Shown here in pieces: positions 31,437 through 41,449 of a stretch of DNA of 64,000 nucleotides. This DNA comes from Takakia lepidozioides. Its lineage: Eukaryota; Streptophyta; Takakiopsida; Takakiales; Takakiaceae. The stretch is taken from positions 2,604,001 to 2,668,000 of the forward strand of contig CM060732.1 in assembly GCA_030704615.1 (NCBI GenBank), in the 5' to 3' direction. The notes under the pieces were generated by a model. The model did not search any database and was not told the origin of the DNA. It saw nothing but the letters and a program-made list of their open reading frames with translations. Numbering within the stretch: the stretch's first letter is position 1; each line of letters starts with the position of its first letter. Both the position numbers and the translations under genes were made by a program.

Positions 31437-34052
31437 CCGCATGGCAACATGACGGGACCTCGAGGTGTTGTCCAAATGTTCCTGTCGGATCTCCAGGAAT
31501 CATCTTCGCACCTGGGTTCCTCTTCAATCCTCCGCCTCACAGGGCGAGTACGGACGTCCCCCTCTAGGTGTCCACCTCTGTGGTTCAGAGGCGTCCCTTT
31601 TATCTTCTTTCGCAATGCTGTCGCCCATTTCAGTGGATTCTTTGACCTCGAAGCTGTTCGTACCAACAATTCCTCCTTGTCCGGCCCAAAGCCCCATTGT
31701 TTCCCGCTCAGAAACTTGTAGTACGTGGCTTGCTGCATGATTGCTCTATCGATGTCCTCCGTTGTGGCCGTCACCACGTCCACCAGATGTGCGGCAGAAG
31801 ACGCTCGCTAGGAGGAGTCGACTGATTCTGCCAAATTTGTGTTCGGCATGTCCGTGTCGGAATCCAAGCACCGCTCCTACAAGGACAAAAACAATGGTGA
31901 GGGACCAATGCAAAGGTCCGTAATAGAACGACAATTGCACGAAAAGTCTGGCATCATACCTCCCGCATGTACTGTCCGAGCTGTCGATATCGGAAATGCC
32001 ACCACCCCATCCAGCTGTGCAAGGCTCCCAGATTGGTTGTCTCCACTGCACCTGACGTGTTCCACCAAGCCTCGATGATAGCAAACTTTACCTCCGCCTC
32101 ATCAAATGTGGGTGCATCCTTCCACGCCGTACAAAGGACACGGTGTTCAGCCTGGAATGAGCTAGCAACAAATTTGGTAGTGTAGTGAGATAGACTCTGC
32201 ATCCAATGGAATCCACAGGATCTCTCTTTCCCCTCCATTGGAACATTGGGGTCCTCACCATACACACGCCGCACCGCTGCCCAGTTGGCCTGAGCGTTGA
32301 CTGCCATGAATCCCCTGAAATTGGGCTCTGGAAAACCCGCCATTGCCATCTGCTCGTTTATGCCCTCCCACAGATGCATCTCCGACTGTGTGTCCTCCCC
32401 TTTCATCTCGCAGATTGCAATCGTCATGAGCCTCTTGGAGTGATAGTCATAAACATGCGCACCCATAGTCACCCACTAATGGTTTGTAATTCGCTTGATG
32501 TGATCAAACATCACCCAAGCATTCGACAAGTTTCCAGTTTTCATGCGAGTGACCAAGTCGACTCCACTCCCAGGCCCACACGTCGATATTTTAAAAATGT
32601 AACAACGATCGGATTCGCTGCCTTGCCCTGGAAACCTGCTACCTTGGATGTAGTCGTATCCAGTCATTCGTTTCACCTCAAGGATTGAGTGCATGTCCGA
32701 CCCGGGCCGAACTCCTGTTTGCAAAATACGATGTGATTCCGCACATTCGGACTACAAACGTGCGAGACGGACTCCAACAGGTCAAGCATCTCCTCTTCGT
32801 TCAAGGGCACTCGGTCTGAACCATCTTTAGACATGATTTTGCCAAGAGCAATCTTGTGGGCTGCCTTGAGCTGAATCTGCTTTGGTCTGGCTCCGGGGCT
32901 CAATTTCACCTCCTCTTTTATGATGTCGTGTGCTTCCTGCACAGCCTCCCGCATGTTGCCTCTCGCCAAGGGGTGACAGTGGACCCCAACGTGTATGCAA
33001 GCTCTAGTCAAGTCCGGGAGCAAATGGATTACGTAATATTGCTTGGCTCTGCACATGGACATGCACGTCGGTGGTTCTTTGCAATGTGCGCACTTGAAAG
33101 TACCCGCATGAGCTTGGCTGGAGACAATGAATGGATGATGGGTTGTGCCAGTCCAATCCGTCTCGTTTCTCCGCCCTCTTTTGGAGCGAAAGTGGAAGTA
33201 GGCGGGATTGAGGCACCTCAGCTTACCCGCACAGAGGACGTATCGTACACCAACACCATCAGCAATTTTCGTGCTACTGGTCTTCGTCACACACCAGGGG
33301 TGTCCGTCATGCTTTCGATCCATGTCTGTTAACATCCCTGAGGCTTTGTTTGACGAAGTAACAGGTGGAAATTCGAAGATGACATTGCCATCGACTTTGG
33401 GAGGCAGATACGTTACCTTCCTGATTGGAAATTTGGCATAGTCGAGAGCAGCCAACTCGGAGCGAGAACCATCGAGGTGATGTTGCCGTAGGAGCTGCAC
33501 AATGGACCGGGTTGGAGTTATGCTCGAGGGTACATGCGTAGCACCTACAGAGACGTCCATGTCGGATTTGAACGACCGTGTGGAGGACATGGGGACCTCA
33601 ATGCACTCATCTTCCTCGTCAGAAATGTCGAATATGTCCACACGAGAAGCTATGGAGGGTCTTGACGGTCCAGGTCGGGAATGATTATCGTTGCATACCT
33701 CTCTATTGGCAGTGGCCGCCTGTCGGTTTCCCGACTCCTTTGTGGATGGTGTGGGCAGCGACTGATTCGGAAAGGGAATGGGCATTCCCACAGCTCGGTA
33801 CAGGATGGTGTCTGATGGGGGTACGTGCCATTCAATTCCGCAACCTCCGTCGTTACCTAGCACGACAATGGTCTCGTCAACTTGTCCAGGAACATCCTTC
33901 CTTTCTTCTTCCAAATAAACTGTGCCCGGTAAAAGCTTGAATTTGGAACAAAGGTGAGTTTCAGTCACTCTGCAAAGTCCTCCCTCGTTTGGGATCCAGG
34001 CTCTCCCAAGTTGCGGAGGACAGCAAACTATAGCGTAGGAATTCGGAGCCAT
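31437..34052 (-). pseudogene. MULE-type transposase E4, copy 2 (3'-truncated)
   Basis: Inverted copy of E4, convergent with copy 1. Start ATG at 34052 (MAPNSYAIVCCPPQL). The N-terminal 460 codons are open from 34052 to about 32673, better preserved than in copy 1: LEEERKD, the HDGHPW region, and the zinc module KCAHCKEPPTCMSMC near 33070. Then come a frame change and an in-frame TAG near 32477 where copy 1 has CAG (NHQWVTMG). The FMAVNAQANW block (about 32300) shows Asp to Val at the second catalytic residue; the 29278-type intron and TNMAESVHSSW (near 31825) follow. Sequence ends at 31437, so the SWIM finger is missing. Confidence 0.8.
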
Positions 34053-34121
34053 CGAACACCGCACGAAGTTGGCAAGTGCGATGTTCACTATAGCGACAGA
34101 TCAAGGCTCACAGGCACCATG

Positions 34122-34848
34122 TGTCGCGGCCCTTTGCCTTGAGGGCAGGGGGTCGGGACACAAGAGGGGTTGCCCCTGTGGTGGGGGCAGTGGCAACGAT
34201 AGGTATGGGGGGCTGAAGCACCCTTGAGTGCCCAAGGCACTCAAGGAGGCGGAGGCGCTCACTAGGTGGAGCCCCGCACACCGGGTTGCGGTGGGGGTGG
34301 CTCCACAAGGGGTGGTGGTAGCTTAGCGAGACTTAGTGGGGGTGGCATAGGACTCACCCTGGGGTGGAGACCTCGTGGTGGGAGTTGTGGGGAGTCTTGG
34401 GATTCATCACGGTCCATAGGGGCCGTGGTGGGTGGGCCAAGACTCACCGCGACTCATCACCGAGAGTCAAGGGTGTTCGTGGTGGTTCGCCATAAAATGG
34501 CATGGTTGTTTGTGAAACCCCCGCGGACAGCTACAGAAGTATATATAGGGAGTAGTAACCCCGAGAATGGTGCAAGCCCGTTGGTGACCAAAAACTAGTG
34601 AGTAAGCGAGCGAGCCGGAAAGCGACCAAAGAATGGGGAGCTGTTCCGGACTGCCAACTACCAAAGGGAATTCCGCTGGTTCCAAATCGTTGGAGGGTTC
34701 TTTGGGAGATCAAAGGGGGGACCGTTATGCCCCGGTGAGCAGCCGGAGCTCCAAGTTGTCCCGGCGGCCAGGTTGGGAGTTAGGCGCGCGCATCAAGCGA
34801 GTAACTATGACTTGAGGGGGGGAGTTTACCGAAGTGAGGTGCGTGACA
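34122..34848. mobile_element. Solo LTR, 727 bp, with 5-bp target duplication
   Basis: Starts TGTCGCG, ends CGTGACA (related copy at 42411-43137 ends CGCGACA). Flanked by CCATG at 34117-34121 and 34849-34853. The unoccupied version of the site is present at about 27335-27350 with a single CCATG, so insertion followed by LTR-LTR recombination is well supported. A TATATA box lies near 34542. It is inserted just upstream of E4 copy 2. Confidence 0.9.
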
Positions 34849-34853
34849 CCATG

Positions 34854-35324
34854 TAAGTGGATCTGCGGAGTCCATCGACGATTGGAAGTCGCAAATTGAA
34901 GTGGAAAGTATTGTTTCAAGCTACATGCATGAAGGTGGGAGGTGTGATTCCATATCCACTAAGTATAACAATGATGGCCGATTCGACGACAAAATCACAT
35001 CTCCAGACAGTTTCTCCTGAGGGTGGATCAACCAGTATTCGCGGTGTAGACATGAACGTTCGCACTGACAAGTGCCAGGACTGTTAGTTAAAACGGTTAG
35101 ACAACCAAGTTGTGCTCATTAAGACAGGCCGCAATTGCGTTGTTTTGGAACAATGCAACCCGTTGCACATGGCTGAATGGGAATGCGGTCCCGCATCCCA
35201 GTTCGACATCATCCTCTCGTTGATTGCGATCGGAAATGCGGCACCGTATTTCCGTCACCAGGGACACCAAAATACTGGTGCAACGGAAATCCGGTACCAC
35301 ATTTCAGTCCACTGTAGAAGTAGG
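34854..35324 (-). other. E4 copy 2 leader and remnant of P1 array
   Basis: 34854-35180 is the inverted counterpart of 27050-27340. Three P1 palindromes follow, starting near 35185, 35231 and 35285, with about 46-54-bp spacing. The array is interrupted at 35335 by the family B element and resumes at 41275. Confidence 0.8.
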
Positions 35325-35485
35325 CCCATGCTGGGGGGCTGCTATTTCATGAGCGGCATGAGCATGAGCGGAAAAAAAAAAAACATGAGCAGACCATTGT
35401 GAGTCCACGGAAATAGGGTTAGGAGGCACGGAAATAGGGTCATGTGAAGTTGGAATGTGGCACAAGTGGACTTGAAATGCAACAT

Positions 35486-35491
35486 TTTATT
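35486..35491 (-). promoter_or_regulatory. Possible poly(A) signal of the family B methyltransferase gene
   Basis: AATAAA on the minus strand about 65 bp beyond the stop of the terminal exon at 35555. Confidence 0.4.
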
Positions 35492-35554
35492 GCAAATTTT
35501 GTGGCAAGCCACGTCTATATAAGTGTATTCTAACTGTCATAGCCGGAATGGGCA

Positions 35555-35998
35555 CTACTCTCCTACACCCTCCGAGGAACTTGCCCCACCTTCTTCCTCA
35601 TCCCCCTCATCCCCCTCATCCTCCGAGCTCTGTGATGCATCAGTTCCACTATGCCTCTCAAAAATCCCGTCCTCTTGGGGGACTGTCCACCTCACCTCCT
35701 GGGAATCTTCTGCATCTTCTCCCCTACTTTCCTCAGCTGAATCCAAGACAAATCTACGAGCCTGACGGGCTCTAATAGCTGCTGCCTCCTCCCTCGTCTT
35801 CATTTTCTTGCGGCTTGCCTCGTCTAAAATCTGCTGTACACGACTAGGTTCGGAACACCTCCTAATGGACACCGAATCAAGCCGGGCAACATAAATAGGA
35901 AGGATGTAGTCCCTTTCTGGACTAGGCATGAAATCCCCCCTGGCAAAAAAATGCACGTTCCTCCTGCCCATGAACTGCGGTGTAGACGTCCCTCCTAC
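35555..35998 (-). pseudogene. Terminal exon of a diverged ParB-MTase gene (family B)
   Basis: 138-codon open frame homologous to exon i (17727-18171): shared HFFARGDFM / PFFARADFM, PERDYILPIYVARL / PVRDYSLPSYAAKL, a heptad-like QQILDEASRKK region and an acidic end after EVRWTVPQ. The upstream exons, including the whole methyltransferase core, are absent; array P3 lies directly upstream. It sits next to the left end of the element, in the same place relative to the end and E4 as expected from family A. Confidence 0.75.
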
Positions 35999-36203
35999 AG
36001 TAAGAACAAATCCACTTGAAGAATGTCAATACCAGCAGAAGCAGAAACGGTCTTTCAATGAAATAAAAGAGCGAGGGGAGGTGCCTCACAAAATCAGGAG
36101 GCAACTTACAATGCGACCACTTACTCGTAAACCATTTTCGCCACCATTTTCCTAGGTTGGGTCCAAAAATGGCTAAGTCCCATAACTGATTGGGCGCGGA
36201 ACT

Positions 36204-36935
36204 AGAAAAATGGCGCCGAATTTCCGGTTGCGGTTCCAGCCACCCTACGGACTTAACCATTTTCGGGGCCCTGAACTGGAAAAATGGCGCCATTTTTCCA
36301 TTTTGGGGCTGAAAATGGCTAAGTCCCAGATCTGACTAGGCCCGGAACTGGAAAAATGGCGCCGAATTTCCGATTTTGGTGCCAGTCAGATCTGGGACTT
36401 AGCCATTTTCGGCCCCGAACTGGAAAAAAAACGTTTTTTTTTTTTTTTTTTTTTTTTTTTCGGTGCCATTTTTCCAGTTCGGGCCCGAAAATGGCTAAGT
36501 CCCGGAACTGGAAAAATGGCGACGAATTTCCGATTTTGGTGCCAGCCACCCTAGGGACTTGACCATTTTCGGCCCCGAACTGGAAAAATGGCGCCATTTT
36601 TCCAGTTCGGGCCCGAAAATGGCTAAGTCCCAGATCTGATAGGGCGCGAAACTGGAAAAATGGTGCCGAATTTGCAGTTGCGGTTCCAGCCATCGTAGGG
36701 ACTTAGCCATTTTCCGGGCCCCGAACTGGAAAAATGGCGCCGAATTTCCGATTTTGGGTGCCAGTCAGATCTGGGACTTGGCCGTTTTCGGCCCCGAACT
36801 GGAAAAATGGCGTTTTTTTTTTTTTTTTTTTTTTTTTTGTTTGTTTTCGGCGCCATTTTTCCAGTTCGGGGCCGAAAATGGCTAAGTCCCAGATCTGACT
36901 GGCACCAAAATCGGAAATTCGGCGCCATTTTTCCA
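36204..36935. repeat. Palindrome array P3 (AAAAATGG type, with hybrid sites)
   Basis: Sites of the form GGAAAAATGG-CG-CCATTTTTCC mixed with hybrid sites whose right arm is GAATTTCC. Linkers contain TGGCTAAGTCCCAGATCTGA in both orientations, so larger inverted repeats are nested in the array. Two long T tracts (about 36434-36460 and 36814-36838) interrupt it. Confidence 0.88.
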
Positions 36936-36965
36936 GTCATGCAGGTAATTCGAAGAGCGGATGGA

Positions 36966-37560
36966 TGGAAATCCGGCACCGGATTTCCATCCGCCAGGTA
37001 AGTCAGCGCGCAAAATTTCCGTCATGCAGGTAATTCGAAGAGCGGATGGATGGAAATCCGGCGCCGGATTTCCATCCGCCAGCTAAGTCGGCGCGCAAAA
37101 TTTCCATCATGCAGGTAATTCGAAGAGCGGATGGATGGAAATCCGGCGCCGGATTTCCATCCGCAAGGTAGGTCGGCGCGCAAAATTTCCCTCATGCAGG
37201 TAATTCGGAGCGCGGATGGATGGAAATCCGGCGCCGGATTTCCATCCTCCAGGTATGTCGGCGCTGCAAATTCGGTAGGGCGGCGCGCCAAATTTCCCTC
37301 ACGCAGGTAGTTCGGAAGCGGATGGATGGAAATCTGGCGCCGGATTTCCATCCGCGCAGGTAGGGCGACGTGCCAAATTTCCCTCACGCAGGTAATTCCG
37401 AAGCGGATGGATGGAGATCCGGCGCCGAATTCCCATCCGGCAGGCAACTCGAATCCCGGATGGATGGAGATCCGGCGCTGGAGATCCGGCGCCGAATTTC
37501 CATCCAGCAGGTAAGTCGGATCGCTGGCGTATGGAGATTCGGCGCCGAATTTCCATTCGC
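36966..37560. repeat. Palindrome array P4 (ATCCGG type), about 86-bp period
   Basis: Tandem units each with GGAAATCCGG-CG-CCGGATTTCC flanked by GGATGGAT/ATCCATCC extensions. Starts at 36966, 37052, 37138 and 37222 give steps of 86, 86 and 84 bp; later units are less regular. Toward the right end the arms change to ATTCGG, grading into P5. Confidence 0.9.
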
Positions 37561-37675
37561 CAGGAATTTCGAAGCGCTGAATTACCTTCCTGCAGGTAAT
37601 TCTGAGCGTGTCCGATTGATTTTTCGGATTTTTCTTGGAATCCTTCACTGCTAGAGGCAAATCGGAACAGCCTCG

Positions 37676-38510
37676 GACGGAAATTCGGCGCCGAATTTCC
37701 ATCCGGGGGATGGTCTCTGTCGGAGAGGTGCCGGCCTCTCCGCCGCTCTGTTGGATATTCGGTGCCGACATGACTTCCTTTGGGGGGGCCCGGATGGAAA
37801 TTCGGCACCGAATCTCCATCCAGGGGATGCTCTCTGTCGAACACGTGCCGGCCTCTACGCCCGAGGCGACTTCATCCGGGCGTCCCCTGTTGGATATTCG
37901 GTGCCGAATTTCCGTCCGGGGTTGAAATGTGACGGCCAGGTGCCGGCCTCTCCCCCCTCCCCGACTGCATCCGAACCGCCCCGGATGGAAATTCGGTGCC
38001 GTTTTTTCATCTGGGGAGGTTTTTATGTCGGCCAGTTTTCGGCCTGACCCCCCGACACGACTTCCTTTGGGGGGGCCCGGATGTAAATTCGGCGCCGAAT
38101 CTCCATCCGGGGGATATTCTCTGTCGCACACGCGCCGGCCTCTGCGCCCGAGGCGACTTCATCCGGGCTTCCCCTGTTGTATATTCGGTGCCGAATTTCC
38201 GTCCGGGGGTTGTAATGTGAGGGCCAGATGGCGGCCTTTCCCCCGAGCCGACTGCATCCGAAAGGCCTCGGATGGAAATTCGGCGCCGTTTTTCCATCCG
38301 CGGAGGTTTTTATGTCGGCCAGTTTTCGGCGTGACCCCCCGACAGGACTTCCTTTGGGGGGATCCGAATGGAAATTCGGCGCTGAATTTCCATCCGAGGG
38401 ATGTTCTTTGTCGGACAGGTGCCGGCATCTCTGCCCCAGACGACTTCATCCGTGCGGCCCCTGTTGGATATTGGGTGCCGAATTTCCATTCGGGGGTAGT
38501 AATGTGACTG
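37676..38510. repeat. Palindrome array P5 (ATTCGG type), three-unit repeat
   Basis: About nine GGAAATTCGG-NN-CCGAATTTCC sites at about 93-100-bp steps. Three linker types recur in order, giving a higher-order period of about 285-292 bp, seen from the word GACTTCCTTTGGGGGG near 37768, 38060 and 38345. It lies upstream of transposase copy 3, as P1 does for copy 1. Confidence 0.9.
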
Positions 38511-38775
38511 CACGGTGCCGGCTTCTCCCCTTCAGCCGACATCATCCGGACGGCCCCCCACTTTCTGACTGCATACCGTTGGCAGTTATTGCGCAAAGAC
38601 CAGGGGCCGCATTCCGGAGACAAGGTTCATTAACACTCTGACTGTGGATTTTTGATTTGGATCAGGCTTCGTCGCTCGGACAAATCGGTACCACATTCCT
38701 TCCCATCGCTGCATCCCCCTTCTACCAGGGAGCTTGCCCGCACGCCATCCTGGCAGTCTTGTGTGCACATCTTCC

Positions 38776-40680
38776 ATGGCGGAAAACCCGAGCGCTACAG
38801 TGTACTGCCCTCCTCACGAGCATAGAGCTTCATTTCCGTGCAGAGGGGACATCTGCCGGGTGATGGAGAAATATCTGTGCGTTCGATACCACCTGAAACT
38901 GGGGTCGGTTTTTTTGGAGGAGGAAAGGAAGGACTCAAACGGCCTTGTTGTCGAGAGTATTGTTGTGCTCCACGATGATTTCGGCGATGGCAGGGAATGG
39001 CGAGTTCCACCATCGGACAGCGTCATATACAGGGCTGTTGGGGACTTCATTTGCCCGCCAAATGCACCTTCTATCCTGGCGCCTTCCACGAAACAATCCG
39101 CGAATCAGAGAGTGGCTACCTCAAAGAGAGAAGTCCGCAACGAAGTAAATCCAGAGCCGAACCCATCCATGAAGACGAGCGAGAACCGGGTTGTTCACAA
39201 CCTGTCCGACTCAAACGAGATCATGGAAGTTCCGAGGTCGTCCTGGAGATCAGGCAAGTCCTCAATGGACGTCAGTGGAGGAGGGAGTCATATTCCCAGC
39301 ACGAGCACCGCAGTTCGATCTATTCTTGAAATTTTGCGAGGGCTTCACCTGGAGGGACACCGGTCGGAGCTGGCCGGGCTGGACTACAGCAAGTTCGCAA
39401 TTAAATCGGTTACATGCCTTCCCGCCGACGTCGACGGTAATATCTTCTTTGAGTTCCCTCCTCGGGCAGACTACTCGAGGGCGTCCGGAATGTTGACAGA
39501 TATGGATAGAAAACATGACGGTCATCCTTGGTGCCAAAACCACCAGCATGAAGATGCTCGATGGTGTGCGGGTGCGCTACGTTGTTTGTGCGGGCGCGTT
39601 GCGGTGTTTCTCCCCAACTTGCTTCCACTTTAAATCCAGAGGTCACAGGAACGAGACCGATTGGACAGGCACAGCTCATCAACCATTTCGAGCTCAGGAG
39701 AAGGTTCCGAACTCCACATTTAAGTGTGCGCATTGCAAAGAACCACCACACTGCATGTCTGTTTGTAATGCCAAGCAGTTCTATGTGTTGCACCGTTTCC
39801 CTGACCTCACCCGAGCTTGCATACACGTTGGTTCCCATTGTCACAAATTGGCGAGGGGGAACTCGCGGGAGGCTGCCCACGAGGCAGAGCAGCTCGTTCA
39901 GGAGGAGGTTAAGTTGAGACCGGGTGCCAAACCCAAACAGATACAGCTCCAAGCCGCCCATAAGATGGCATTGGCCAGAATTATGTCGGAAGACGGCTCC
40001 GATAGAGTTCCTCTCGATGAGAAGGAAATGGAGGCATTGCTGGAGTCGGTGTCCCACGTATGTTCACCGAATGTCCGAAACCACATTGTCTCATGCAAAC
40101 AGAAAATTGGGCGTGGCTCGGATATGCACTCCATTCCGGAGGTGAAGTGACGATGTGGATATGACTACATTCATGGAAATAGGTTTCCAGGACAAGGGAC
40201 TGAGGCAGATCGTTGTTTCGTATTCAAAATGTCCACGTGTGGACCTGGCAGCGGCGTTGAACTGGTCGACAGGATGACGAGTGGGGACTTGTCAAACAGT
40301 TGGGTCATGTTCGACCATATCAAGCGAATTACAAATCACCAGTGGGTGACAATGGGGGCACATGTCTACGACACCCACTGCAGGATGTAATGACAATTGC
40401 TATTTGTGAGATGAAAGGAGAGGACACACAATCGGAGATGCTTCTTTGGCAGGGAATAAACAAACAGATGGCCAAGGCGGGATTGCCCCCTCCCAATTTC
40501 CGTGGTTTCATGGCGGACAACGCACAAGCAAATTGGGCTGCCATCCGAAGGGTGTACGGGCAAGACCCCAATGTTCCCATGGAAGGCAAAGAGAGATCTT
40601 GTGGGTTCCATTTTCTGCAGAGCCTTTCGCAGTACACAACCAGGCTCGTGGCGCCAGATTTCAGAGAGGAGCACCGTTTC
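38776..40680 (+). pseudogene. MULE-type transposase E4, copy 3 (family B subfamily)
   Basis: Diverged E4 (clearly homologous along its length but with many substitutions). Start ATG at 38776 (MAENPSATVYCPPHE). The first frame runs to about 39630, then shifts near 39530 into a second open frame (39515-40150) carrying the zinc module KCAHCKEPPHCMSVC and TRACIHVGSHCH. A third segment (about 40155-40680) has the first catalytic Asp (MFDHIKRITNHQWVTMGAHV) and the second (FMADNAQANW, about 40515), then CGFHFLQSL. It breaks off at EEHRF near 40680, where array P6 begins, so the Glu-containing and SWIM regions are absent. Confidence 0.78.
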
Positions 40681-41020
40681 TCTTTTTTGGGCCGAAAACT
40701 GGCTAAGTCCCAACATGCACTGGTACCGTGTCTGGAAAAATGGCGCCGAATTTCTTTTTTTTTGGGCCGAAAACTGGCTAAGTCCCAACATGCACTGGTA
40801 TAGTGTTTGGTAAAATGGCGCCAAATTTCCCTATTTTGCGCCGAAAACTGGCTAAGTCCGAACATGCACTGGAAAAATGGCGCCGAATTACCTGTCATGA
40901 GGGGACCTATAGCCGCGGAATTCGGCACCATTTTTCGCCAGAGAGACCTATTACCTCGAAATACGTCGCCATTTTTTCAGGATACGGACCCTATTACCGC
41001 GAAATTCGGCGCCATATTTG
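40680..41020. repeat. Palindrome array P6
   Basis: Four to six sites of the GGAAAAATGG-CG-CCGAATTT hybrid type and AAATTCGG-CG-CCAT type, with linkers GGCCGAAAACTGGCTAAGTCC as in P3. It directly interrupts E4 copy 3. From 41021 to the right end at 41261 is A/T-rich DNA with CATGAGC words. Confidence 0.8.
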
Positions 41021-41271
41021 CACATGTCGCTGGGAATTGGCATGAGTGGAAGACGAAATATCATGAGCACAACTGTCAAAACTACAATTTTCCCTTCAAG
41101 GGGCCGAATAATATATTTGTTTTTCCTGACACATTGCATTAAATTATTGTTTTTTTATTGTTTTTTATTTTCAAAATTTGTACTTCAGCTCATGAAAACC
41201 GATTGTTTTACTACTCCGCTCATGCCGCTCATGCCGCTCATGCTCATGAAATAGCTAACCTCCCATGCTGG

Positions 41272-41449
41272 AACGGAAATGCGGTATGGCATTTTGGTCC
41301 AATGGGACTAGGAACTCACGGTAGAAAATAATAGCGACAGCGCATTTTCATCGACTGGGACACTTTGGATAGGAATATTTACCGTCTGGAATATTTACAA
41401 CTGTGCATAGCAAGAATAAGTGTTCAGCTTGCCAAAATTGCCACCCTCC
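41272..41449. other. P1 remnant and short H fragment
   Basis: 41275 starts the next P1 palindrome (right arm decayed). About 41388-41449 is a 60-bp piece of repeat H (compare 14360-14405 and 57525-57590), joined at ACCCTC to the LTR-element interior. Confidence 0.6.

Larger units (their letters stand above)
35335..41261 (+). mobile_element. Family B element, complete with ends and target duplication
   Basis: About 5.9 kb bounded by related inverted ends: GGGGCTGCTATTTCATGAGC at the left and, reading inward, AGGTTAGCTATTTCATGAGC at the right. CATGAGC/GGCATGAGC words follow at both ends. Flanking direct repeats CCCATGCTGG are at 35325-35334 and 41262-41271; 8-10 bp of this is target duplication, in the range of MULE elements. 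Removing the element restores a 53-bp step between P1 palindromes (35285 to 41275), an independent sign of clean insertion. Contents in order: last exon of the methyltransferase gene (-), arrays P3, P4 and P5, transposase E4 copy 3 (+), array P6. Confidence 0.85.

Noticed and set aside
34266-34800. Gly/Pro-rich frames in the solo LTR
   Set aside because: Low-complexity translation of a G-rich LTR with TATA-type promoter; not conserved as a frame in the second LTR copy.
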